This document shows positions 28,885-39,700 of a stretch of 64,000 bases of DNA, in pieces. Numbering within the stretch: the first letter of the stretch is position 1; every line of letters starts with the position of its first letter. The notes under the pieces are model-generated. The model searched no databases, had not been told where the DNA came from, and saw only the letters and a list, made by a program, of their open reading frames with translations. Location: contig NZ_JADEXO010000017.1 in assembly GCF_015207105.1 (NCBI RefSeq), positions 1-64,000 of the forward strand. Direction: 5' to 3'. Source of the DNA: a cf. Phormidesmis sp. LEGE 11477 (lineage in GTDB: Bacteria; Cyanobacteriota; Cyanobacteriia; Phormidesmidales; Phormidesmidaceae). The translations under genes were made by a program, and so were the position numbers.

Positions 28885-31800
28885 ATGGTCGATAGCCAAA
28901 TCAGTCTAAATCCGCAGCTCACCGCTTCGCTAAGAGAAAGAATTTCTGCGCTTTCGCCTGCTCAGAGACAGCTTTTTCGCCAGCAGCTAGAGGCCAAAGG
29001 CATTGCCTGGGATCAGACATTAGGAGACGCTGCTGAAACGCTTTCATCCTCTGAAAAAACGCCGCTCCCACGCCCGAATAAGCTGCCGCTCTCAGCTTCT
29101 CAGAAACAGCTCTGGGTCTTTCAACAGCTACATCCTGACAGCAGCGCCTACCATATCGCATTCATGCTGACCCTCGAAGGGAATCTGGTAGAAAGTGCCT
29201 TACAGCAAAGCCTACAGCGCATTGTCAACCGCCACGAATCTTTGAGGACTATCTTTCTCCAGGAAAAGAATCGGCCCTACGCTAAGGTATTGCCTTCTCT
29301 AGAACTCACTTTACCCATCGCAGACTTGCGAGACGGCGAAAAGGCCGAAGAGATTGAAGTTCAGCAATGGCAGGAGAGATTAGTTACAACGCCTTTTGAT
29401 TTGGAACAGGGTCCGATGCTCCGAACTCAGCTACTCAAAAAAACAGGCGATCACTTTGAACTAATTGTGGTATTGCACCATTTGATTGCAGACGGTTGGT
29501 CACGGGGCATTTTACTACGCGAGCTAGCGAAGAACTATTGCGACCTGGTTGAGAACAAGGCCAGCTCAAAGAACTCCATCTTTGCTCTACCCGCCCTGAC
29601 TATTCAATATGCCGACTACGTTCTTCAGCAAGAGCAGTGGCTGAAAAGTAAGGAATGCGACGTGCATCGCCGCTATTGGAGAGAGCAGCTTGCAAATTTA
29701 CCTGAGCTGAACTTACTCAGCGATTATCCAAACAGCGCTCATTTCGCTAGCAAAACCTGCACTCGCTTTTTCTCAATAGAAGAAACAAACGCAATCAAGA
29801 CATTGGCAAGGCGCTCGGGCGCAACAGTCTTTATGCTGCTGCTAGCTATCTTCAAACTACTGCTTTGCCGCTACAGCAATCAGCAAGATATTGCAGTAGG
29901 CGTGCCCGTAGCCGGACGAAATAGCGCGGCTGTTGAACCTCTAATCGGCTTTTTTGTAAATACGCTAGTCATACGTTCGCAGGTCGAACAAAAGCTTTCT
30001 TTCTCTGAGTGGCTTCAGCGGGTGCAAGCCACGCTTTCAGATGCCTTGCAGCACCAAGCGCTTCCTTTTTCTGAGGTGATAGAGGCCGTAGGTGCAGACC
30101 GCACGATAGGGAAAAATCCACTCTTTCGAGTAATGTTTCAGGTGCAGAGCAGCGGCTATCAGCTCCAAAATGCTGAACAGCTCAGCTCAGGCTTGTTAAG
30201 AGAGATGCCAGGGCTATCGCTGAGCCAGCAATGGATTGAGCCAGGAGAAACAAAGTTCGATATGAGCTGGCATGTGATTGAGCGTGATGGTCAATTGCTG
30301 AGCGCGGTTGAATACAGGACGGGTTTGTTTGAGGGCGATCGCATTCAAACCATGCTCAACAGCTTCCATACGCTAGTTGCCGCCGTTATCGCCACACCCG
30401 ATCAGAAACTTTCTCAGTATTCTCTTTTAAGTGGGGAACAAAGACGCATTGTTGAGAGCTGGAGCAGGGGCAGTAGTGTTCAAGATTTGGAACTTTGCCT
30501 GCCTGCAAGATTTGAGCAGCAGGTGAGAGAGACTCCTGATGCGATCGCTACCTGCCAGTTCACGACCGAAAATCATACACAAAGGTCTCTTACTTACCAA
30601 CAGCTCAATCAAAAGGCGAACAAAACAGCGCGTTGGTTACAAAGCAAAGGAATCGGCTCAAAGAGCTTAGTCGGTGTCTGCTTGCGGCCTGGAACAGATC
30701 TGATGGCGTCGCTGTTAGCAGTACTCAAGGCAGGCGGCGCGTACGTTCCCCTAGACCCGGCGCTACCCACAGAAAGACTCCGCTACATGGTAAAAGATAC
30801 AGAGAGCGCAGTCATCATCGCACATCGCGACTGCTTACCATCCGAGTTGTTAGAAGAGGTAGAAGGAACAGATGTTCTTTATCTAGACACAGAAGAACAC
30901 CTAATCGCGCAGCCAGGCGATAACCTAAACATTCCCATAGCATCTGAAGACCTCGCCTATGTCATATATACGTCAGGATCTACGGGTAAGCCCAAGGGAA
31001 CACAGCTCACCCACGGCGGCCTAATCAACTATCTCGACTGGTGCCTCAGTGCATATCCAATAGAGGCAGGCTGCGGCGCACCCGTTCAATCTTCTATCGG
31101 GTTCGATGCCACTATTACCAGTCTATTCGCGCCTCTGCTGGCTGGAAAACAGGTTGTTTTCTACAACAAAGATACAGAAATCGAATCTTTTTTATTAGCA
31201 CTGTCGGGTGGGTTTAGCTTTCTCAAACTGACGCCCGCTCACCTCAGCGCTCTGCAGCCCCTGCTGATAGAAAAAGAAATCGAGCGCAGCCGTTTGCCAA
31301 AAGCTCTGATTATTGGTGGAGAAGCCCTGCACGCTCACCATATCTCTTTGTGGAGAGAGCATTTTCCCGAAGTCGCTTTGTTCAATGAATATGGCCCTAC
31401 TGAAGCTGTAGTTGGCTGCTGCGTTCACAAAGTATCTTCAGAAGATAGTGGCAACATTCCTATTGGCAAACCTATTAACGGCGTTCAGCTTTATGTTTTA
31501 GACAAGAGTGGGCAGCTTGTGCCTCCGGGTGCTCCGGGAGAGCTGCATATTGGCGGCGTAGGCGTTGCGAAAGGATACCTGAATCAGCCGACGCTAACAG
31601 CAGAACGGTTTGTTGAAAATTCCTTCAAACTAGGAAAAGCAGGCTCTGCAGGGTCTATGCTTTATAAAACGGGCGATCTTGCAGCTTATAAATCTGATGG
31701 TAGCTTGGAGTATTTGGGTCGAATTGATAGTCAGGTGAAGCTCAGAGGCTTTCGTATCGAGCTAGGCGAAATAGAGCAGGCTTTGGTAAAGCATTCACAG

Positions 31801-33747
31801 GTTGAGCAAGCAACCGTGATAATCAGAGAAGAAAAGGATAAAAAAGAACTTGTTGGTTATGTTGTCGCCAACAAGCAGCCGGACGATTTATCAACGTCGA
31901 ACGCGCTTACTGCTGAGCTGAAACAAGCGCTGAGTCAGGTATTGCTTGGCTATATGGTACCGACTCACATCATGGTACTAGAGTCCTTCCCGCTGAGCGT
32001 CAATGGAAAGATAAACTATCAGCAGCTACCGACACCGACTGTAGAGGCCGATTCACAGCAGCCAGTGAAGCCGCGAAATCAAAGAGAAAGCATTCTTTTA
32101 GACGTGTGGGAACAGATTCTGGGCGCATCAAAGATTAGCATTTATGACAACTTCTTTGATCTAGGTGGCGATTCAATCTCTGGAATGCAAATCGTTTCAA
32201 AGGCGAGAGAACAAGGATTGAAGCTGACGCCCGCGCAGCTATTCCAGTATCAAACAGTCGTGGCACAGGCCGCGATCGCAACAGAAACCACACCCGCTAC
32301 CGCCCATAGCCTATCCACAGAAATCCCTATTGGAAACATCTCACTTAGCCCCATTCAATGGGATCTTTTTGAACAAAAGCTACCTAGCCCTCACCACTAC
32401 AATCAATCTCTTCTGCTAGATGTCCAAGTAGGATTAAACGCTGCTTCTCTGCGGATTGCGTTGAATGCACTTATTAGCCATCACGACGCTTTGCGCCTTA
32501 GATTTAGCCACACAGAATCCGGTTGGACTCAGCGCTACGCGCCACGTACCACAGATACTACGGTGCTAGAAGAGTGTGTCTTACCTTCTTCAAAATCCGT
32601 CAGGAGAAACGAGACAATTGCCCGCTTCCAATCAAGCCTAAACATCGCGGAAGGTCCACTGTTCCGTGGTGTCTTGCTTCGCTCAGAAGATGATACAGAC
32701 CAACTGCTGCTAGTCGCGCATCACCTAGTTATAGATGGGGTCTCTTGGCGTATTCTGCTGACTGATTTAGCCACTGCTTACGCTCAAGCGGAAGTAAAAC
32801 AAACTATTTCCCTTCCTGCTAAGACAGTCAGCTTTGGAGAGTGGATAAACCGCCTGTATCAACAGAACTTTGAGGCTGATTTGGACTACTGGACTGATGT
32901 TTGTCGCCAGACGTCAAATTTGCCGATAGAGATGGCCTCAGAACAAAATACGACAGAGCAAAACACGATTGCAGACGAGCGAGAAAGCGCTATCTCTTTG
33001 AGCTTAGAAAAAACAGCAGTTTTACAGAAACTAACGCCGCCAGTAGATGTTCTTCTATTGACGGCATTAGCTCAAACACTCAGTCAATGGAGCAATCAGT
33101 CTAGCCTTGTGATTGATGTAGAAAGGCACGGTCGCCAGCTTCAAGGTCACAACGAACAGACTAGTCAAGCATTAGACCTATCACGCACCGTGGGGTGGTT
33201 CACTTCTTTATATCCTCTGCATCTGTCGCTTTTACCCGATGAATTGAACGAGCAAATCAATTATGTGCAACGGCAGCTTAGCCAAGTGCCGCATCAGGGC
33301 ATTAGCTACGGTGTGCTGCGCGTTCAACACAGTAGCGATGGCGTTCAGTTGAATTCTCCAGCAGAGGTAAGCTTTAACTATTTGGGCCAGATGGGTCAGA
33401 TGATTGATAGCAGTAACTTTGTTGAGAAGATTGAAGCCGCCCCTGGATCTCGCAGTTTAGACGGCGATCGCCCCTATCTTTTCAACATCATTGCCATCAT
33501 TCAAGACGGTCAGCTTCAGGTGAAATGGCGGTACAGCCAGCGGCAGTATCAAAGCCACACCATTGACCAGCTCACACAGCGATTTATCAATCACCTAACC
33601 TCTCTTATCGCCTACTACAGTCATTCTCAGACGTCTGCTTCGGCACAGTCCAAGCCAAAAGCTAACTTTTCTGCTGCCCGAGTAGATACCAGCCAGATCA
33701 ATCAGCTAATGGGCAAGCTTCAGCGTAGAGGAGGGCGGCGATCATGA
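28885..33747 (+). CDS. NRPS module: C-A(Asn)-PCP-E
   Basis: A 1620-residue enzyme that joins the polyketide acyl chain to its first amino acid. An N-terminal helix (LSPAQRQLFRQQLEAKG) looks like a docking segment. The C domain (about 70-500) has HHLIADG at 198-204. The A domain (about 540-1040) has YTSGSTGKPKG and a ten-residue code I read as D-A-T-K-I-G-E-V-G-K (first Asp is residue 741). This differs from the known Asn code DLTKIGEVG only at the second position, so Asn is predicted. The PCP has Ser1097 in LGGDSISG. The E domain (about 1150-1590) has HHLVIDGVSWRIL at 1279, so the residue should be delivered as D-Asn. The ATG has no Shine-Dalgarno; the stop overlaps the next start by 4 bases. 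Confidence 0.92.
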   Translation: MVDSQISLNPQLTASLRERISALSPAQRQLFRQQLEAKGIAWDQTLGDAAETLSSSEKTPLPRPNKLPLSASQKQLWVFQQLHPDSSAYHIAFMLTLEGNLVESALQQSLQRIVNRHESLRTIFLQEKNRPYAKVLPSLELTLPIADLRDGEKAEEIEVQQWQERLVTTPFDLEQGPMLRTQLLKKTGDHFELIVVLHHLIADGWSRGILLRELAKNYCDLVENKASSKNSIFALPALTIQYADYVLQQEQWLKSKECDVHRRYWREQLANLPELNLLSDYPNSAHFASKTCTRFFSIEETNAIKTLARRSGATVFMLLLAIFKLLLCRYSNQQDIAVGVPVAGRNSAAVEPLIGFFVNTLVIRSQVEQKLSFSEWLQRVQATLSDALQHQALPFSEVIEAVGADRTIGKNPLFRVMFQVQSSGYQLQNAEQLSSGLLREMPGLSLSQQWIEPGETKFDMSWHVIERDGQLLSAVEYRTGLFEGDRIQTMLNSFHTLVAAVIATPDQKLSQYSLLSGEQRRIVESWSRGSSVQDLELCLPARFEQQVRETPDAIATCQFTTENHTQRSLTYQQLNQKANKTARWLQSKGIGSKSLVGVCLRPGTDLMASLLAVLKAGGAYVPLDPALPTERLRYMVKDTESAVIIAHRDCLPSELLEEVEGTDVLYLDTEEHLIAQPGDNLNIPIASEDLAYVIYTSGSTGKPKGTQLTHGGLINYLDWCLSAYPIEAGCGAPVQSSIGFDATITSLFAPLLAGKQVVFYNKDTEIESFLLALSGGFSFLKLTPAHLSALQPLLIEKEIERSRLPKALIIGGEALHAHHISLWREHFPEVALFNEYGPTEAVVGCCVHKVSSEDSGNIPIGKPINGVQLYVLDKSGQLVPPGAPGELHIGGVGVAKGYLNQPTLTAERFVENSFKLGKAGSAGSMLYKTGDLAAYKSDGSLEYLGRIDSQVKLRGFRIELGEIEQALVKHSQVEQATVIIREEKDKKELVGYVVANKQPDDLSTSNALTAELKQALSQVLLGYMVPTHIMVLESFPLSVNGKINYQQLPTPTVEADSQQPVKPRNQRESILLDVWEQILGASKISIYDNFFDLGGDSISGMQIVSKAREQGLKLTPAQLFQYQTVVAQAAIATETTPATAHSLSTEIPIGNISLSPIQWDLFEQKLPSPHHYNQSLLLDVQVGLNAASLRIALNALISHHDALRLRFSHTESGWTQRYAPRTTDTTVLEECVLPSSKSVRRNETIARFQSSLNIAEGPLFRGVLLRSEDDTDQLLLVAHHLVIDGVSWRILLTDLATAYAQAEVKQTISLPAKTVSFGEWINRLYQQNFEADLDYWTDVCRQTSNLPIEMASEQNTTEQNTIADERESAISLSLEKTAVLQKLTPPVDVLLLTALAQTLSQWSNQSSLVIDVERHGRQLQGHNEQTSQALDLSRTVGWFTSLYPLHLSLLPDELNEQINYVQRQLSQVPHQGISYGVLRVQHSSDGVQLNSPAEVSFNYLGQMGQMIDSSNFVEKIEAAPGSRSLDGDRPYLFNIIAIIQDGQLQVKWRYSQRQYQSHTIDQLTQRFINHLTSLIAYYSHSQTSASAQSKPKANFSAARVDTSQINQLMGKLQRRGGRRS

Positions 33748-36700
33748 CAGTCAATCAAGCTACGAATGACAACAATGTCGCATCGCTGGAAGTGAAAGAC
33801 ATTTACGAGCTTTCTCCCATGCAGCAGGGAATGCTGTTTCACACGCTGTATGAGCCTGAAACAGGGGTTTATTTTGAGCAGCGTCACTGCCTGCTAGAAG
33901 GAAATCTAGACGCACAGGCATTTAGACAAGCCTGGCAACAGGTGGTGAATCGCTATGATATTTTGCGTAGTGAATTTCATTGGGAAGAGACAGACAAGCC
34001 GCTTCAGGTAGTATATGAAAGCGTTGAGCTGCCTTGGGTCAATGAAGATTGGCGATCGCTAGGTAAAAAGAAACAAATAGAGGAGCTAGAGACTTTCTTA
34101 CTCGCTGAGCGTCTGCAAGGATTTCAACTAGACTACGCGCCGCTGATGCGCTGTGCATTGTTTCAGCTAGGCGATCGCCAGTACCGCTTTGTGTGGAGCT
34201 ACCACCATCTGCTGATGGATGGCTGGTGCAACGGCGTTCTGATTAGAGATGTTCTCACTATCTATCAGGCCAATCTCTCTTCGGAGCGTACTGTCTCACT
34301 GCCGCCTGTCAAGCCCTATAAAGACTATATTCTTTGGCTTCAGGGGCAGGATAGCGATCGCGCAAAAGCCTACTGGCAAAGTATCCTCGAAGACTTCCAA
34401 ACCCCTACCTCCTTAGGCATCGATAGGATACAGACAAGAGAAGAGAATAGCGATCGCAGTACGCCACTTTATAGAGACACTCATAGAGAAAAGCAGCAGG
34501 CGATTTCAGTCTCTCTCTCACAAAAGCTAACGGCCTTTGCTAAACAAGAACGCCTCACTCTCAACACGCTCATGCAGGGAGCATGGGCTATTGTTCTCAG
34601 CCGATACAGCGGCTCAAACGATGTCTTGTTTGGCATCACCGTCTCAGGGCGGCCACCAGAACTCTCTGGTGTTGAGTCAATGGTAGGACTGTTTATCAAC
34701 ACGGTTCCATTAAGGGTTAATCTACCAGATGGTGCAGAAATTTTGCCCTGGCTACAGCAGCTACAGCAAACGCAGCGAGAGCGGGAGACTTACAGCTACA
34801 GTAATCTTAGTGACTTGCAGAGCTGGAGTGATATCCCAGCAGGTTCGTCATTGTTTGATAGCTTGCTCATCTTTGAGAACTATCCCACCTCTATAGAAGC
34901 TGTCACTCAAAGTTTTGAAACAGGGTTTTCGCTAAAGGATGGACAAGGTTATGAGAAAACAAACTACCCTCTAACGCTCGTTGTTATTCCAGGAGAGACT
35001 ATTCAGCTCAGCGGCAGGTATGACACGCAGCACATCTCTGAGGCTGCTATTGATCGGTTGCTTGAGCATTTAGCAGCGGTTCTAGAAAGTTTTGCTGATA
35101 ATCCTCAGCAGCGGATTGATCAAGTATCGCTGCTCGCGGCTAAGGAGCGCAGTCAACTCAGAGAGTTTGCTCAGGGCAAAGCTGTTAAGGTTGAGCCACG
35201 CTGTGTGCATCAGCAGTTTGAAGATCAGGCTGTATTTACACCGGATGCGACAGCAATAACTTATTCGACTGATCCGTTTGTTCCTACGGCTGTCGAACCT
35301 TATTCAGATAAACCTTATTTAGATAATAGATCGCTCACTTATCAGCAGCTCAACGAACGAGCTAACCAAATTGCCCGTTGTCTATTAAGCCAGGGTGCAA
35401 AGTCAGGTACTCGCGTAGGGGTCTGCTTAGAACGCTCGATCGATATGATAGCGAGCTTGCTGGCTATCTTGAAGGCAGGAAGTATCTATGTTCCACTAGA
35501 TCCAGCGCATCCAAAAGACCGGCTAGACTATATTTCTCAACAGTCGCAGATAGAGATATTAGTGACTACTTCTGACGTTTATGAGGCGCGATCGCTCAGC
35601 ATCTGTCCAACTACTATTTGCTTAGACAACAACAGCGAAATCGATTCACAATCCATAGGGAATCTCGCACTTACAGCTACTGAAGATGACACCGCTTATA
35701 TTCTCTACACTAGCGGCAGCACTGGCAAGCCTAAAGGCGTACCCGTTACACATCGCAGCCTGACCCATTTCCTCGCAGCAATGTCGCATAATTGCCGCAT
35801 CACTGCACAAGATAGACTGTTGGCGGTCACTACGCTAGGGTTCGATATTGCAGCTCTAGAGATTTTTCTACCGTTAGTCAGTGGCGCTCAGGTCGTCATC
35901 ACGCCTCAAGAGATTACTTTAGACGGAGAACGGCTAGCGCAACAGATTGAGGCGAACAACATCACAATCATGCAGGCAACGCCCGCAACTTGGCGGCTGT
36001 TGCTAGATGCTAGCTGGTCAGGACATCCGTCATTGACGATTCTATGCGGAGGAGAAGCCTTAGACATAGAGCTAGCCAAAAGACTGTTGCCGTGTGGCCA
36101 ATCTCTCTACAATTTATACGGCCCGACAGAAACAACTATTTGGTCAGGCGCGTTAAGAGTGAATGCGGACTTTCTAGCCCAAAGCACCTTCTCTGGCAGC
36201 GTTCCTATCGGCGCACCTATTGCGAATACGCAGTTTTATGTTTTAGACCAGCAGCAGCGTCAGGTGCCCGTCGGTATCGCAGGCGAGCTGTATATCGGCG
36301 GGGCAGGCTTGAGCGATGGCTACTGGAATCGTCCAGATTTGACGGCGGAGCGGTTTGTGGACGTTGATGTGTCAGGTGCCTCTCAAAGGCTGTATAGAAC
36401 GGGCGATCGCGTTCGATATAGAGAAGATGGCACGCTCGATTTTCTCGGCAGGCTAGATAGCCAGGTCAAGCTGCGTGGTTTTCGTATCGAGCTAGGTGCT
36501 GTAGAAGCTGCACTAACACAGCATCCAGATATTACTCAGGCAGTTGTTGTCGTACAATCCGAGCAGTCTCAGCTACTAGCGTATATCAAGCCGATAGGAG
36601 AAGCTCATCCTACGCCTACAGAAGAGCTGCGACAGTGGCTCGGACAGTATTTACCAGACTATATGCTGCCAAGCGGCTACATGCTTGTAGACACGTTTCC

Positions 36701-39700
36701 ACTCACGCCAAACGGTAAGATCGATAGGCGATCGCTCCCTGCTTTCGCACCTACCACTGCAAAAGAACAACCTCCCAGCACCCAAAATGAGAAATTAGTG
36801 GCAGGCATTTGGTCAGCCGTTTTGGATGTGGAAGGGATTAACTTAGACGACAGCTTCTTTGAACTAGGCGGACATTCCCTGTTGGCAACTCAGACTATCT
36901 CTCAAATTCGTCAGGTCTTTAATGTAGATTTGCCCTTGCGATTGCTCTTTGAGAACCCAAAACTACAGGACTTTGTCGCCATACTAGAACAGGCCCAAAA
37001 CGCTGGTTCGCAGCTATCCGCTCCGATCACTCGCTCTGAACTGATCGGTTCTCCTGTTCTTTCCTTCGCTCAGCAGAGACAGTGGCTCATATATCAGCTC
37101 GATCCAAATAGCCCTGCTTACAATATTCCGATTGCAATTCGTCTCATAGGTAATCTCTCTATAAAGGGATTAGAACAGAGTATTGCTCAGCTTATCAATA
37201 GGCACGAAACGCTAAGAACTATCTATCCTAACGTAGAGGGCGCACCGACTCCGGTTACGCTCGCCCCTCAAGCTGCCTTTGCTTTAGAAGTTGTTGATCT
37301 ACGTCAACTAGATACCAAAGCACAACGGGCTAAGGTTATTCAGGACATCCGTCAGCAAGTACAGCAGCCGTTTGATTTAGAGAAAGAGCCACTGCTGCGA
37401 TCGCACCTCCTACAGTTAAACGAGCAAGAACACATTCTTCTATTCACCCAGCATCATATTGTGACCGATGGCTGGTCGATAGGGATACTACAGAGAGAAC
37501 TCACTGCGCTCTATCAGGCTGCGAGTTCTGGCAACGAACTTGACAAAGTACTGCCACCATTGTCCATTCACTACAGCGACTATGTGGCTTGGCAAAAATC
37601 TCTCGATCTCAGCGGCCAAGTCGCCTATTGGAAACAACAGCTAAACGGCCTTGCTCCGCTGCTAACGCTCTCTACAGACTATTCTCGTCCGGCTGAACCG
37701 AGCGGTGTCGGTGCCAGCTATGAGTTTCGCCTTTCACAAAAAGAAACCGATGCGCTACAGCAGTTTAGTCAGCAAACCCAGGTGACGCTGTACATGACGC
37801 TGCTTGCTGCCTTTAATATCCTGCTGTATCGATACAGCCAGATTACAGACTTAGCCGTTGGTACACCTATCGCTAATCGACAGCGACCAGAGCTTGAAAA
37901 GCTGATTGGTTTATTTGTAAATACATTAGTGATACGCACATCTGTAGAGAACAATCCTAAAGTTAGTGACTTTCTCACGCACATTCGCCAAGTCACCTTA
38001 GATGCCTACGCTCATCAAGATTTTCCCTTTGAGCAGCTTATTGATGAGCTAGCTATCTCGCGCAGCCGTAGCCATACGCCGCTGATTCAGGTAATGTTTG
38101 CGCTACAGAATGACTCGCTGCTTCAGCAGTCCTCAGCAAAGACTGAAGTAGCAACATCTGATGAAACAGCCATAAACTGGTCACCCATAAAAATACAAAG
38201 TGAAACGGCAAAGTTCGACCTGACACTAGACATGAGAGAAACCGACAGAGGACTTGTCGGACAGTTTGAATATCGGGCTGATTTGTTCTCGCCAGAGACT
38301 ATTCATCGAATGGCGGGGCACTTCCGTAACTTGCTGCGGGCCTTGCCACAAAACGGACAGCAAAGGATTTCAGAGCTGCCTATGCTCTCACACTCAGAAA
38401 GCAAACAGCTACAAGGCTGGCAACAGGGCGAAGCCTCTAAACCCCTTTCTAATCGGGCTATTCATCAGCACTTTGAGACACAGGCAGCCGCCACACCTAA
38501 TGCAGTTGCCCTCATCTACAACAACGCTCAGCTCTCATACGCTGAGCTAAATAAAAAGGCAAATCAGCTCGCTCGATATCTTCAGCAAAAGGGCGTACAG
38601 TTAGAGACTCCGGTAGGCATTTGGGCAGAGCGATCGCCCACCACCATCATCACAATTCTCGCCATCCTCAAAGCAGGCGGCACTTATATTCCCCTAGACC
38701 CTAACTACCCTATCGAACGATTGGAGTGGATGATTGCTGATACTCGGATGGTACTACTTGTCAAAAATTCTGCTGTTCCAGTTCCAACAGAAATGACGTC
38801 TCTTGTTCCTATACTCGAATTAAACACGGAGACTGCTGAACATATTGACCCATTACCTGAGACAAACCTTCCTGATACAAGTCTTTCTTCAGCATCCTTC
38901 CCACCCACTGCGCTTGCATACATTCTCTACACGTCAGGTTCCACAGGCCAACCCAAAGGCGTTTGCGTCTCTCATCAGAGCGTCACACGATTGGTCATTG
39001 CCCCCAACTATGTGACACTTACCGCTAGCGATGTTCTGTTGCAAGCTGCACCGCTCACCTTCGATGCCTCTACATTTGAGGTTTGGGGCGCACTGCTCAA
39101 CGGTGGCAAGTTGGTACTACTGCCTGAGCAGTCTCCGTCTTTAGAAGCGCTGGGTCATGCAATTTCTACACACAGAGTAACCACCCTTTGGCTAACCGCT
39201 GGATTGTTCAACCTTATGGTAGATGAGCAGTTAGACAGTCTCACGTCTGTGCGGCAACTGCTCGCAGGCGGAGACGTTCTGTCTGTTTATCATTTACGCA
39301 AAGCGCTTAAAGCTCTTCCAAATACAAAGATTATCAACGGCTATGGGCCAACGGAAGGAACAACCTTTACCTGCTGCCATACAGTCACTCAGTCAGATTT
39401 AGAAGCGGCAGTGCCGATTGGCTATCCGCTTTCTCATACTCAGGTTTATGTGCTAGATGCAGATTTACAGCGAGTGCCTGTAGGCATTGTGGGCGAGCTA
39501 TATATCGGCGGTGCCGGGGTCGCTCGCGGCTATCTCAATCGCCCGGATTTGACGGCTGAGAAGTTTATTCCTAATCCTTTCTATGGTATTCGGCAGCGGT
39601 CAGAAAGTGAGTTGTTTTATCTATATAAGACGGGCGATCGCGTTCGCTATAGAGCAGACGGAGCCTTGAAATATCTAGGCCGTTTAGACACTCAGGTAAA

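Noticed and set aside
32701-32760. E domains read as ordinary condensation domains
   Set aside because: HHxxIDGVSWRIL and the position after a PCP with LGGDS identify epimerisation domains; the next C domains are of the D-accepting type.
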